Part shown: positions 1-11,486 of the stretch, piece by piece
Layout of the letters: each line of letters starts with the position of its first letter
Position numbering within the stretch: the stretch's first letter is position 1
Source: Gnetum montanum
Taxonomy: Eukaryota > Streptophyta > Gnetopsida > Gnetales > Gnetaceae
Assembly: GCA_015680685.1 (NCBI GenBank)
Contig: MNCI01027357.1
Location: forward strand, 36,065-100,064
Reading direction: 5' to 3'
DNA: 64,000 bases
Program-made: the position numbers and the translations under genes
Notes under the pieces: model-generated
Seen by the model: only the letters and a program-made list of their open reading frames with translations
Database searches by the model: none
What the model was told of the DNA's origin: nothing

Positions 1-66
1 ACAAAGTTGTGTGTGTTGCCTATGTTTTCTTTTTCTTCGGTTCTTTATCTATTCCTGAATATAACA
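1..66 (+). repeat. 3' end of the 5' LTR of element A
   Basis: This stretch repeats 4317-4382 almost base for base, including the shared run CTTCGGTTCTTTATCTATTC. It ends in CA directly before the primer-binding site. Only the U5 end of the LTR is inside the window. Confidence 0.9.
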
Positions 67-80
67 ACTAGTATCAAAGC
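67..80 (+). other. Primer-binding site of element A (tRNA-Met type)
   Basis: TAGTATCAAAGC at 69-80 follows the LTR end by two bases. It differs by two transitions from TGGTATCAGAGC, the usual complement of the initiator tRNA-Met 3' end in plant copia elements. Confidence 0.85.
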
Positions 81-98
81 AATGGATCAGTGGGAGCA

Positions 99-944
99 AT
101 GGCATCCAAGGATGGGAAAGTCTAGATCGACAAATTCGATGGAACAAACTTTGGGTTCTGGAAGATGCAAATTGAAGATTATTTGTATCAAAAGAAGTTG
201 CATGAACCACTGCTAGGGAAGAAGCCAGATCAAATGGATCAAGAAGATTGGAATCTCTTAGCTCTCCAGGCACTTGGTGTGATTAGATTGACATTGGCAA
301 GAAACATCACATTCAACATTGTTAATGAGACAACCACTGCAGTTTTAATTAATATGTTGTCAAGTATGTATGAAAAGCCATCTGCTACAAACAAGTTATA
401 TTTGATGTGTTGGTTGTTCAATCTGAAGATGGGTGAAGGTGCATCAGTTACAAATCACATCAATGAATTCAATACGATAATTAGTCAATTGAATTTAGTG
501 GCGATCACCTTTGAGGATGAAATCTAGGCATTGATTATGCTGTCATCTTTGCCAGAGAGTTGGTTTGCAATAGTGACTACTGTGAGTAGCTCATCGGGTA
601 CTTTAAAATTAAAGTTGAATGATATTTGAGACTTGATTCTTAGCGAGGACTTTCACAGAAGGGAGTCAAGTGAATCCTCAGGGTCTGCTTTGAATACAAA
701 AAGTAGAGGTAGGAGATTACAACATGGTCAAAACCATGGTAATGGTAGATCAAAGTCTAGAGGTAGAGGAAAATCTAAAAATCATAGGGAAGTTGTTTGC
801 TAGAATTGTGACAAGAAGGGTCACTTTAGAAATCAATGCAAGGCACCAAAGAAGAAGAAAAATCACACTCAAGATGATGAATCAGCAAATGCAGTAGAGG
901 AGATTATTGCTGATGCTTTGATTTGTTGTGTGGACAATCCCATT
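99..944 (+). pseudogene. gag of copia element A, broken
   Basis: Gag is the structural protein that packages the element RNA. The frame opens at ATG 99, 19 bases after the primer-binding site, and has an in-frame TAG at 123, so only the part from about codon 10 reads on. The N-terminal half has the FDGTNFGFWK pattern of plant copia Gag. The C-terminal half is basic and holds a zinc knuckle at 798-839 with the CX2CX4HX4C spacing; its first internal residue is now a TAG stop (801). Other stops occur near 525 and 625. The same frame runs on into the protease at 945, as in elements with a single gag-pol ORF. No function is expected. Confidence 0.9.
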
Positions 945-3900
945 GAATCTTGGATTCTAGATTCAAGTGCTTCATTCCACTCCATGCAAGGAATTTTTAC
1001 ACAATTATGTTGCAGGGAAGTTTGAAAAGGTTTATCTTGCAGATCATGAACCTTTGGATATTATGGGGAAGGGTGAAGTTTAAATAAATACCACCGAAGG
1101 GATGCAATGGAAATTGCAAGATGTAAGACATGTTCCAAGATTTAAGAAAAATTTAATCTCCATGAGTCAGATGGATTTGGATGGGTATACAACAAAATTT
1201 GACGATAGATCATGGAAGATTACCAAGGGAAACATGGTTGTTGCACGAGGTAGTAAGGTGGGAATATTGTACATGACTACAAAAAAGAAAGATGTAGTTG
1301 CAATTGCTAACTATGATGGTGATTCAGTCCTATGGCATCGAAGACTTGGGAACATGAGCGAAAAAGGTATGAAGTTGTTGGCTTCAAAGGGAAAGTTACC
1401 AAAGTTTAAGTGTGATGATGTTGGCTTGTGTGAAGATTGTGTTTATGGGAAGCAAAAATGAGTTACTTTCTCAAAGGTAGGGAGGATATCACAGATTGAA
1501 AATCTTGAACTAGTGCATTCAACTATATGGGGGCCAGCTCCAGTGAAGTCTCTTGGAGGCTCAAGCTATTATGTCACCTTCATTGACGATTCCACTAGGA
1601 AGGTATGGGTTTATTTTCTTAAAAATAAATCTGATGTGTTTGCTACTTTTAAAAGGTGGAAAGCTGAAGTAGAAAATTAGACTGGTTTAACAATAAAATT
1701 TCTGAAGTCAGATAATGGAGGGGAATATGATAGCCAAGAATTCAAGAATTTCTATTCAGAAAATGGGATTAGGATGATCAAGATAGTTCCAAGAATGCCA
1801 GAGCAAAACGATGTTGCTGAATGGATGAATAGAACCTTGAATGGAAGAGCTAGAAGCATGAGAATACACTCTGGGCTACCAAAGTTCTTTTGGGCAAATG
1901 CAGTTAACATAGCAACCTACCTCATTAATCGAGCACCTTTAGTTCTATTGGAGTTCAGAATACCAGAGGAGGTATGGACTGAGAAGGAGGTAAATCTTTC
2001 ACATTTGAAAATTTTTGGGTGTGTCTTGTATGTGCATATTGATTCAAATGATAGAGATAAGCTTGATCCTAAAGCCAAGAAATGTTATTTTATTGGCTAT
2101 GGTTCCAATAATTTTGGTTATCATTTTTGGGATGATCAAAATAGAAAAATTATCAGACACAGGGATGTCATTTTTAATGAACACATGGTGTACAAGGATA
2201 GGTTCGGTTTAGAATCCAACATTGCAAGGAAGTAAGAAAAGGAATGTGAGAAGGCTAAACTGGAAGAGATATCTGAGAGGGATGTGGATGGAAGGACTCA
2301 AGAAAATCCTAGAAATAGGATAGTTGAAAATGAAAATGACGTTGCAGAAACAACCACACCAGAGCCTCAGTTGAGAAGGTCTGCAAGAACACCAAAGCCT
2401 AGAGAAAGGTGCTCTCCCTCATTACATTACTTATTGTTAACTGATGTTGGGGAACCAGAATGTTTGGATAAAGCAATGCAGGCAACAGATTGTGTTGAGT
2501 GGAAGGTGGCTATGAGAGATGAGATGAAGTTACTTCACAAAAATATGACATGGACACTAACTAAGTTGCCAGAAGGAAAGAAGGCATTGTAGAATAAGTG
2601 GGTGTACAGGGTTAAGAAAGAACATGATGGCAGCAAAAGATACAAAGCAGGGTTAGTAGTTAAGGGTTTCCAATAGAAAAAGGGAATTGACTACATAGAA
2701 ATTTTTTCACCTGTAGTAAAGTTGACTACTATTAGAGTAGTGCTAAGTATTGTGGTTGCTGATGATTTGCATCTAAAGCAGCTAGATGTCAAAACTACAT
2801 TTCTACATGGTGACCTCAAATAAGACATTTACATGACACAACCGGAAGGCTTCCAAGTTCCAAGGAAGGAAAATCTGGTGTGTAAATTGAAGAAAAGCTT
2901 CTATGGGTTGAAGCAGGCTCCAAGGCAATGGTACAAAAAGTTTGATACATTTATGTGTAAAAATGGCTTTGTTCAAAGCGAGATGGATCACTGCTGCTAT
3001 TTCAAGAATACTAATGACTGTTATATAATATTGTTATTATATATTGATGATATGCTAGTTGCAGGGACTAGCATGAAGGAGATCAATAACTTAAAGTAGC
3101 ATTTGGCAAGAAAATTTGAGATGAAAGACTTACGGCCAGCTAAGCAGATACTTGGGATGAGAATATCTAGAGATAGATCAGAGGGATTGCTGAAGCTATC
3201 TCAAGAAAAGTGCATAGGAAAGTTGCTGAAAAAGTTTAGTCTTCAAGATGCCAAGATCAGAAATACTCCTATGGGAAGCCATGTTCATCTCTCCAAGGAG
3301 CAGACACCAAAGACAGATGAGAAGAGAAAACACATGGCCAAAGTATCTTATGCTTCAACAGTTGGAAGCTTGATGTATGCTATGGTATGTACTAGGCCAG
3401 ACATAGCTCATGCAGTGGGACTTGTTAGCAGGTTTATATCTGATCTAGGAAGGGAGCATTGGGAAGCTGTAAAGTCTACGATATCTGAAAGGAACTTCAG
3501 GTATGACACTTTATTTTAAAAGGAGCAGCATTACTCTACAAGGTTTTTCTAATGCAGATTTGGGAGGTGACTTGGATAGCAGGAAGAGCACCACTAGTTG
3601 TCTCTTTACCATGGGCAACACGACTGTGAGCTGGATGTCTCGACTTTAGCAGAGCATTGCTCTCTCAACCACAGAAGCAGAATATATGGCTATCTCAGAA
3701 GCTGGAAAAGAGATGATCTGGTTGAAGGGTCTTCTAAAAGAATTGGGTAAGACACAGGAGGAAAACAATGAGCTTTTCACTGATAGTCAAAGTGCCATAC
3801 ATCTAGCTAAAAATCCAGTCTTCCATTCCAAATCCAAACACATTCAGCTAAGGTATCATCATATCTAGGAATTGATAGATGATGGAAGATTATTGCTGAG

Positions 3901-4000
3901 GAAGATTCCTGGTTCAAACAACCCTACAGACATGTTAACCAAGGCAGTCACCTCTACTAAGCTGAAACTTTGCACAACCTTAGCAGGCCTCCATGGTTAG
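945..4000 (+). pseudogene. pol of copia element A: protease, integrase, RT, RNase H
   Basis: The protease motif WILDSSAS (951-974) has Asp at 960, but the Gly of the usual DSGA is Ser. A one-base shift near 970-980 moves pol to the next frame. The pre-integrase domain (1102-1461) ends with the CX2C half of the zinc finger. In the integrase core the first catalytic Asp is Thr (1522-1524, HSTIWGP), while Asp 1711 and Glu 1819 remain. Reverse transcriptase follows, with YGLKQAP near 2900 and YIDD at 3040-3051. A second shift lies near 3490-3550, and RNase H reads in the third frame, with the STTEAEY motif near 3665-3685, to a natural stop at 3998. Several TAG/TAA stops interrupt all domains. The reading order and motifs make the copia call firm; activity is ruled out. 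Confidence 0.92.
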
Positions 4001-4080
4001 CAATGAGAAGGCATTGTTTGTGGGATTAATAACATCTGTGGAATAAGCAAGGGAGTAAGAGTTTTTTGTTTGATCCGTCT

Positions 4081-4093
4081 CCAAGTAGGAGAT
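4081..4093 (+). other. Polypurine tract of element A
   Basis: CCAAGTAGGAGAT directly precedes the TGTTAAG start of the 3' LTR. It matches the AAGTGGGAGATTGTTA context usual in plant copia elements and would prime second-strand DNA. Confidence 0.8.
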
Positions 4094-4382
4094 TGTTAAG
4101 TTATGTGGTGATTGATCCAACATGGGTCAAAACTAGTTCGCAGTAGTGAGCAATAGTTAGCAGTAGTTACTAGTTCCAACAGTTAGTGGTTCTGGTCCAG
4201 TTTACGTTCTTTTCGTAACGGCCCAAAAACGTTCCTGTAACCATAATTGTATCTAGCAAAAATTATTTAATAACAATTCTCATGAATTTCTGGTGGTGTG
4301 CTTGCTTAAACGCCACACAAAGCTATGTGTGCTTCCTATGTTTTCTTTTTCTTCGGTTCTTTATCTATTCCCGAATATAATA
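4094..4382 (+). repeat. 3' LTR of element A
   Basis: About 289 bp from TGTTAAG to ATAATA. The terminal CA seen in the 5' copy is TA here, a C-to-T change. It is the only full LTR copy of this element in the window. Confidence 0.88.
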
Positions 4383-4489
4383 AAAATATCATTGGAGTGT
4401 TGGAGTTTTTACTAACTTAACAGATAAGATTTGCTACTTACCAACTATAAGGAACAATAAGATGATGGTGGAATAATCTAACATATGAA

Positions 4490-5110
4490 AGAGGTTGAAA
4501 TGTAGAAATAATTGCATGGGATGATTTCAACTAGGATTTTGAGGATTGACTTTTTATAAAGATTTCTCATGAGAAGAAAGAGGATTAATTTTATTACATG
4601 TAGCAGAATAACATATCTATGCATGAGTATGATATTAAGTTTAACAAATTAGTGGAGTATGTCTTGCATATATTGGATGATGAGCAAGCTTGAATGAGAA
4701 GGTTCTATAATGGATTAAACCCTTCCATTAAATATCTCATGGCAATGTTACACTTAAAAAGCTATAAAGAAGCTTGCTTTTGTGTGTGTTAAGAATAAAG
4801 TAAGATCAAATAAAGGAGGCTTATGATGAAGCTTCTAAGATGGATCATAAAAAAAAACCTTCAACCATGACTATGAGTAATAAAAGAAAAGACCCACTTA
4901 TTATTATGGTAGAGAATTAGATGAGTAATCAACCTAATTCCTAGATTTTGATAGTGAACAACCAAATAAGGGGAAAAACATATTTCTATTACAGTGAACC
5001 TAAATACATAAGGGATCACTATACAAAGAAACAAGGGAATCACCCCTCTCACAAACCATAAGCTACACTAACAACCAATTGAAAGGAGGAGAATATGTTT
5101 CAACCTTTTA
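4490..5110 (+). pseudogene. Ty3-type gag remnant
   Basis: Reading through several stops gives a Gag-like series: a DDFNxDFED start, then MHEYDIKFNKLVEY near 4620 and RRFYNGLNPSIKY near 4700, the order found in the retrotransposon gag domain (PF03732). At about 4980-5035 follows YFYYSEPKYIRDHY, which lines up with a CCHC zinc knuckle in which cysteines have become tyrosine (TGT to TAT). No protease, pol or LTR was found beside it, so this is a fragment of an old Ty3-like element, possibly cut by element A. The assignment rests on pattern order alone. Confidence 0.6.
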
Positions 5111-6029
5111 TAGCTTTAAGAAGAACTTTAGTGCAAGAAGAAAAAGCATTAGGTGCATTCTTATCTTATGTTTGAGGAAGAAGATTCTTTATAGGGTGGA
5201 AGAGTATAACACCTTGGTGTTTAGATACTTGGACCTTTGCTTTGTTATTTAGTATTATGCTTAGTTTAAAAAGGCTATATTTTATTATTTAATGATATAT
5301 ATTATCTTATGAATGTATGCTAATAACTCTTCTTTTCTATGCTTATTGAGATTAGAACTTGAGATCTCTTGTATAGCACAATACTTATGATATGATTATT
5401 GTTAATCTTAAGGTTTGAATCCTTGACTCCATGTATACATGTATTTTTGGTATATTGGTATTTGATAAATTTTTTTGTCCTTTATTCCTTTATTTTTTTA
5501 TTTTTTGAATTTATTTTCTAATTATCTTACTAAATGTTTTTACTCCTGGTGGACAAATTGGAAGGATGGTGTTAGCTCATTACAGGTATTTTATTTATGT
5601 GTATTTATGTTTAATTTAAAAATTTTATGATATTCATATTTGCAAAGTATGTAAGAATGGTAACAAGGCATGTTAAATAAATATTTGACTTTTAAAATTT
5701 ATTTTTTATTTTATCAAGAACATTGAGAACCCACTATTAGGTGATATGGGTTAATTCTAATATTTCCTTGATGACTTAAACTCATTGGTTAATTATTTGA
5801 ATCTTTTTGTGGACACACGTTATCTAATCTTAGAAAAGATATCAGTAATTACTTATTTTTAGAACTATATAAATCCTACCTTTTTCCTACAAATATTTGG
5901 AGGGTGTTAGAACCTAAAATAAGTGAAACATAGGTACACCCTAAGATTTTGAACAATATTTTTTCATTATGTATATGCACTTTATCCTTTGTATCAAAAA
6001 AATGCATAGAATCCTCAAATCCATCTTGC
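5111..6029. other. AT-rich spacer, nothing recognised
   Basis: No ORF, repeat pair or RNA gene could be supported here. It may include more of the Ty3-like remnant to its left. Confidence 0.5.
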
Positions 6030-6345
6030 CTATCCCATGTTGATGGAAGTTGCATTCTTAAGCTTAAAACATGGAAGTTGCATTCTCAAGCTTAAAAAGT
6101 TATAATCCTCATCAGTCATCTTTCCTTCTTGTATATTCATCAAAACTTCTCTAAATATTTGTTGTTGTGAATCATCACCCCTTTGTCGATACACAACATC
6201 CAAGGTTACAAATTTATTGAATGCTAACCACAAATTCTTTACATGCATCTGAGATGATATGTACGGTATAACATCTTTAACAGGTGGAAGCTATGCAAGA
6301 TCTCCAATGAGTATCGTAGATCTACCACCAAAGTTCTCTAAATGA
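6030..6345 (-). pseudogene. PIF1-like helicase fragment (Helitron-type)
   Basis: On the minus strand the translation carries GGRSTILIGDLA, a stop, then LPPVKD: the Walker B/motif II-III stretch of PIF1-family DNA helicases (ILIGDLxQLPPV). It runs on into VVYRQRGDDSQQ and GKMTDEDYNFL, which match the region after motif III (usual pattern: LxxxxRQxGD, then LRxGxxTxEDxxLL). Motif I and the C-terminal motifs are absent, so only a middle piece of about 105 codons is left. Such proteins occur in plants mainly as host PIF1 and as the helicase half of the Helitron transposase. No Rep domain or Helitron end was found, so the Helitron link is inferred. Confidence 0.72.
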
Positions 6346-7359
6346 TTATCTGAAAATATTTCCTTACCATTATAATTTTGACTGATCTAAGTTAAGTCAC
6401 CCTACTTTTTTATTATTTGCATTTCAATAAAAAAATAATGATTTTCAAAGTGAATTTTCTGATTATTGGATCCCCTGCCCTACCTGCCCAGCCACACCAT
6501 GCCATATCCAATCCTTTCCTTGTGGACATTTTTCACCCAATTCTTTCAAGTTGCCAACCTGTTAAATTATTCGACTATCACCCATAATACTACACTATTA
6601 GTTTTCTTCACCAATGTGTTTTCAAATGGATTTAAAATAAAACAAAAAATGCAACTTAGATTTTTGTAAGAATAGGACATGGGGTTGTTATGGGAACAAA
6701 ACTAACAATAATAATTATAATAATACTATGTTTTATCACCCGAGTGATAAGTAACTAGGTGGTCGAACCAAAGTTGACATGGTTTATTATACATATGAAT
6801 TACAGTAACGTTTTACCAAACAAAATAGCATTCCCTATGAATATTCGCAGTTCTTATGAATAACCATTGATTCCACGTCATTCAAGGACACGTAAAACAT
6901 TAAAATAGCAATACTTTCATACTTCTCAAATTATTTCTTGGCAACTTAAAGAAAGTTCACACTATTGCGTATGGAGATTGGCCTGCATTACTGGAATTTC
7001 TGTCTACGCTTCAAAAGCCTAACAAAACCATTCATTCAAGTTAGTCCTACTTGTCACACCTACTATTAGCCTCTCAATAACAACTAAAAATCATGCAAGG
7101 GGTAGTGACAGTGAACATGATTGTCAAAGATTTCTAAATTGGTATTTCAGAATCTTCCACCGATCTCAATCTGTCTCAGTTTAGACGGGGTAGCCTTGAA
7201 ACCGTCATTGTCCATTGCAGTAACTATTGGAAATTAAGAATAAAAAAAACTAGCACAGTAATAGAGATTCACACTAATCTCAGCAAGTATTTCATAAAAA
7301 AAATTCACTTGCATTAACTATTTGTGGTTCTGTGCGTTCACGTGTAAGAACAACCCAGA
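6346..7359. other. Spacer without recognised features
   Basis: AT-rich sequence between the helicase fragment and the oxygenase pseudogene. A short open frame at 6466-6669 has no recognisable similarity and is not called. Confidence 0.5.
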
Positions 7360-7870
7360 ATGGCTCCTGCTGCTCCTGTCGATTCCTCCATTGTTAACAG
7401 CGACGGTGGTCTCCTTGTGATATGTCTATGGGGAGATCATTCAAGAATCATGGAGGAAATCAGAGTAGCATGCCAGAAATGGGGACTGTTTCAAATCATC
7501 GATCATGGCGTGGACACAGAGCTCATTGCTCAGATGCATCAAATTTCACACGGTTTCCTAGCCATGCCTCCAGAATTCCGCCACAGATTCCATGCTCGTG
7601 GTTGCATCACAGACCTACTCCACAACATTGTCTGCGAGTTCTACCTCTTCGACACGATGCCAACGTAGAGGCGTGACTTCTCAAAGTGGCCGGATCAGCC
7701 ACCTGAGTGGCGAAACGTGCTATAGAAATACTGTGAAACCATGCATGCAGTGGCTACAATTGGTTTCGCTGGCACTGGGATTGGAAGAGAATGATATTGT
7801 GAAGGCTTTCAAGAAACCCGTGCAGAAGATTCTTTTAAATTATTATCACCAGGGGAAGCAGTACTACTAA
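7360..7870 (+). pseudogene. Flavanone 3-hydroxylase-like 2-oxoglutarate dioxygenase, 5' half only
   Basis: Intact members of this family are soluble Fe(II)/2-oxoglutarate oxygenases of flavonoid synthesis. The frame from ATG 7360 begins MAPAAP, as F3H proteins often do, and contains WGLFQIIDHGVD near 7480, the hallmark of the N-terminal DIOX_N domain, then MPPEFRHRF. The F3H-type stretch RRDFSKWPDQPPEW (about 7669-7710) follows an in-frame TAG at 7666. A further stop follows near 7722. A shift near 7757 moves the match to another frame, reading LALGLEENDIVKAF and then KILLNYY. Similarity ends at 7870, just before the iron-binding HxD...H and RxS motifs, so the catalytic half is missing. The GGF(I/L)xSSHLQ region is also scrambled. 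No intron is visible. This is a dead gene copy; F3H versus a close relative such as flavone synthase I cannot be settled. Confidence 0.82.
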
Positions 7871-9815
7871 TACTAATGTGGCTTTGATTGCATTGATATT
7901 AACAAGAGCCTTATTATTATTATATATACAAAATTTCAGAAAAAATTCTGACATGCGTATTCTGACATACGTACATTGCCGATTTACTGCACTGGCAAAC
8001 TTTTCATCTAATGAGGCATATTTATGATTTTCAACAGGACATAACCTTTGGAATGAGGATGCAACCTTTTTAAACGTATTATGCAAGCGTTACCGAAATA
8101 TGACTGGTAATGGCCTGTCGGGAAAGTCAACGTTAGTTAGTGTTATGGACAAAGTTAGTGTTACTGAACTATGACTGGTAATGGCCTCTCGACCAAAATA
8201 TTTAGCAACACTAGCTCTCTTGGCATCAATTATGCATCTCTCTCTTGTTGCTATCACTCATAATTGAGTGAGATAACTCTCTTGGTGATTTCTAGATCTA
8301 AACCTGCTCTTGCTTGACAAAGCTTTGATGTTCATTTAAGGTAGAATAAATTTCCTTACTTTCATTAAATTTTTTTTACAACTCAACATTCTTCAAAACT
8401 ATCTTTCCATTATTCTTTTATATCGATCTAACTCTTTCTCTCATAAGTCAATCTAACCCTAGTTTCTATTTTCTTATAGTAACTTTTTATGTTCTACAAT
8501 ATTTTCTTTTGATTTTAACCTCATCTTTCTCTTGTGTTATTTCCTCCTAGCAATGGTGGTGATGGAAATCTTTCAAAACATCACAACCTAGGTTGCGACA
8601 AGTCTAAGGATCACAACATAAGTTATGATAGATTTTTATAGCATTTTTCAAAACAATGAAATAATCATGGAATTAGGCAAAAATTTCATCTTCAATCAAT
8701 GTAACTAGTTAATATCTTAGGCATGTATGAACATATTCAACATGTTAGGAACTAAGAAAAAATGATTAGAATGCATTAATTGATATGATTTAAAGGAAGG
8801 CAACTAGTATGGAAATGACCAGGATTTCATGGCTAAACAACATGATATAGTTAGTATCAAACCTTATTTAGGATTATGATGAAGATGCTAGCACCATAAG
8901 ATAGCTATAGGATTGGTACAAGCCATAACAAAATCCAAGAATTTACATTCATGAGGATTAGCCTAGATATGTAAGGTATTACACTAATCAGTCCTTAATG
9001 GTTAGTTAAGTTAGTATTAACCATATAGAGACCCTAATGTCTGACACTAGAAATCTCAAAGAAATATCACCAACAATGTAATCATGAGTTAATGGTAGGA
9101 TAAAAAATTAATAGTAATGCTAATGATAATGGTTAACAAATAAGTTAACATATAAGTTAATAGTTATATTTTGATTAAAAAATTGGTTAATTGGTTGATG
9201 TTGTTGGATTCTAACAATGTGTTTTGCAATCTAGGCCTTATCTTCTAGTTTTATTTCAAGGAAATTCAAGGTGATTTTCCTCTACTATGAAGATGTTCTA
9301 AATCTTGCGACTTGTCTTTTCATGCATATTTTATAGGTAATCCTAAAGATGACCAAGGAGGAGTTGGAAGAAGTATTAATATTGGGTGAAGATTATCTCT
9401 TATGTATTGCATTTCTTATTTTAGCCTTCTAATGGATTTTTATTTTGGCTATGAATATGCTGTTGAACTCTAATGTAATGTTAAAATGAGACCTAAGTAG
9501 GCATAAATGTGCTACTATGGATTTTCAAGTGGTCTTAAGTTATTAAGTTTCCAAGTTGATTTATATGATCATATGTTTTTCTTAGTGCTTAAGTTGCTTA
9601 AGGAGTTTTTAAGCAATTGGATTTTTATTTATCATAGCCCTTCAACAATTAAGTTTTAATTATTTTTTCTAAGTATAAATTTGGATGGAACATGACTTAT
9701 CAAAAAGCATTAGACTCAGCACATGCATGTGGTAGAGATATATATGTTAATGTGAGTGCTACATGTAACTAGAAATGATTGAATTAACAACTTTTTTATT
9801 AAGGGAAGTTTAAGA
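7871..9815. other. Spacer, no gene recognised
   Basis: AT-rich sequence with only short frames. The only structure noted is the 71-bp direct repeat at 8100-8190. Confidence 0.5.
8100..8190. repeat. 71-bp spaced direct repeat
   Basis: ATGACTGGTAATGGCCT occurs at 8100 and again at 8171, with GTTAGTGTTA repeated in between. It looks like a small local duplication. Confidence 0.7.
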
Positions 9816-10090
9816 GTATCTCCCATAGATGAGAAGATTAAGAAAACTCATCTTAGATGGTTTAGGTATATGTTTAAAAGACTAGATAATTCTAATGTTA
9901 AAAAATATTACTTTATTAAAATGAGGAGAACAAATAAAGATGTAGGTGAAAAATACTTGGTTGCTTACATAAAGAAATACATCCAAGATTTGCATATTAA
10001 TGCATATATAGTTAATAATAGAAAAAATAAAATAAATCATATAAGTAAGCCTATCTAGTTGGCATAAGGCTAGGATGATGATGATACACA
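9816..10090 (+). mobile_element. LINE (non-LTR retrotransposon) 3' end, broken
   Basis: One frame from 9816 to about 10053 reads VSPIDEKIKKTHLRWFRYMFKR, close to the (P)xDEKMRxxRLRWFGHVxRR signature at the C-terminus of plant LINE reverse transcriptase ORFs. After the stop comes TTGGCATAAGGCTAGGATGATGATGAT, resembling the GATGATGATG tail of many plant L1/RTE-type elements. Everything upstream of the last 90 codons is missing, as expected from 5' truncation during target-primed insertion. No target-site duplication was identified. Confidence 0.75.
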
Positions 10091-10317
10091 TTATCAACAG
10101 TAATCTACATAAAATTAATCAGTGAGAAAAAGAAATATGTAATTAAGTTATAAATTTAAATTTTTGTAATGCAGATAAAATATATTAATAATTTCTAGTA
10201 AAATCTATAATTTCTTAAATAGTCATTATGTGTATGCATGACATATTTCCTATGGTATTTGGAGGAATTCTTATGGTGTAAGAACACCTCTTCTGATTCC
10301 CTTGTGCTTGTCTTACA

Positions 10318-10319
<2 letters not shown>

Positions 10320-10353
<34 letters not shown>

Positions 10354-10366
10354 GGTTTTTTTTTTN
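10320..10366 (+). repeat. Poly-T run with ambiguous base in 5' LTR of B
   Basis: About 32 T, then GGG, then 10 T and an N at 10366. The 3' LTR has only eight T at the same place (from about 16397), so the run expanded in one copy or was poorly resolved in assembly. Confidence 0.85.
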
Positions 10367-10576
10367 TGCTTGCAGAAGACCTGGATGTGTGTGTCCCATT
10401 TTTGTCTGTTTTTTTGTGTTGATTTTTATGATGGAGATTCTTGGATGTTTTGGCATGTTTGAAGGTACTTTTGGCTTACTATGATGAGTTTAGGAGGTTC
10501 CAAGATCTATAGTAACCTATTGGGAGGCATCTCAAGGTTTCCAACATCAAAATGAGCACTTTTATTTTTGGCACCT

Positions 10577-10823
10577 TTAAGATAGATGTCTTTCTAGTCT
10601 TGTCTTTCCTAAAGTAAAGACATCTCTAGTCCATAGAAGATGTCTCCCAAAAATAGTGGATGTCTCTCCTAAGAACAGGGCTTTCACAGAAGATGTCTTC
10701 CCAAAAAGATAGATGTCTTTCCAAGGATGTCTTCCTTGAAGTAAAGATGTCTCTAGTTTGAAGAAGATATCTTCCAAAAATAGTAGAAAACTCTCTTGAT
10801 AATAGATCTCTTACAAGATACAT
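10577..10823. repeat. Internal GATGTCT/AGACATC repeats in element B LTR
   Basis: Short units built on GATGTCT(T/C)(C/T) and CTAGTCCATAGAAGA recur through this stretch and through 16655-16880 of the 3' LTR. They lie in the presumed U3 region and create spurious short reading frames on the minus strand. Confidence 0.7.
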
Positions 10824-11425
10824 CTACATGAAACAAGAGACATCTATGCTAGTGATGAAGAAAGCTCTAATGTGGCATTTTGATTGGAAAACATCCAAAA
10901 GACTCTAGATCTATGTGGGAACCATCTAGGAAGGAAAATAGAAAGCTTTCTAGGGTATTGGATATTTATAATGATGTATGCCTTCATCCATAAGAAGGGA
11001 GGAGAGTTTGTATGTAAGTAGAACTCAACAAGAGAGATTGGGTTAGCACATTCAATGAGTGCAATAGGTGATTGTAGCTCCAAGACTAGCTTGTGATGTG
11101 TTGATCTATGTGTTCTATTCTCTTGTATCTTACTTGTGAGTTGAGATCTTAGTTCTGGGTTGTGGGAGATATTTTTCTTAGTTGTTTCTTCCATTGAGAA
11201 CAACCATTGTGTGTTTGTAGAGCCTCATGCTTTGCAATATTTTTTGAGTATGATAGATTTATAGATGTGTTGTGGGTTGTGTGAACCCTAACGTAATCTT
11301 CTAATAATTTAATTGAAGTTAGCCAATTTTCTTGTTTTTTAGTAAATAATTTTATCTTTTCATAATATATGGATATAGTACATTGAAGATGATTTAATTA
11401 TGAAGTGAACCTACTCTAGTGTTAT

Positions 11426-11439
11426 TAGTATTAAAGCCT
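11426..11439 (+). other. Primer-binding site of element B (tRNA-Met type)
   Basis: TAGTATTAAAGCCT differs by three transitions from TGGTATCAGAGCCT, the usual complement of the initiator tRNA-Met end. Confidence 0.65.
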
Positions 11440-11486
11440 AGTTTTATTCTTGCTTTGATTTTGGTTGAGGATTTTTTCAATTTCAG

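Larger units (their letters stand above)
1..4382 (+). mobile_element. Ty1/copia LTR retrotransposon A, 5' end cut by window
   Basis: The sequence runs in the usual copia order: end of a 5' LTR (1-66), tRNA-Met-type primer-binding site, gag, protease, integrase, reverse transcriptase, RNase H, polypurine tract and 3' LTR (4094-4382). Integrase before reverse transcriptase defines the copia superfamily, and the motifs look like the plant Tnt1/Tork type. The two LTR ends match closely over the last 60 bp, which fixes the boundaries. The element cannot code for an active protein: gag and pol carry in-frame stops and at least two frameshifts. The left target-site duplication lies outside the window; the right flank starts AAAAT. 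Confidence 0.93.
10277..11382 (+). repeat. 5' LTR of element B
   Basis: Starts TGTAAGAACACC and matches 16354-17283 plus 23081-23233 along its length. The end is placed at ...ATAGTACA (11382) because the 3' copy stops matching there; this is about 40 bases before the primer-binding site, more than usual, so the true end may be nearer 11424. It contains a poly-T run and GATGTCT-type internal repeats. Confidence 0.82.

Noticed and set aside
4861-5052. Minus-strand hydrophobic frame
   Set aside because: Antisense of the Ty3-type zinc-knuckle remnant; no independent support.
7360-7870. Functional oxygenase gene
   Set aside because: In-frame stops, a frameshift and loss of the iron-binding and 2-oxoglutarate-binding motifs.
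10577-10823. Repetitive minus-strand frames with GRHLL/ERHLS motifs
   Set aside because: They arise from GATGTCT-type repeats in the element B LTR and have no protein-like conservation with the 3' LTR.
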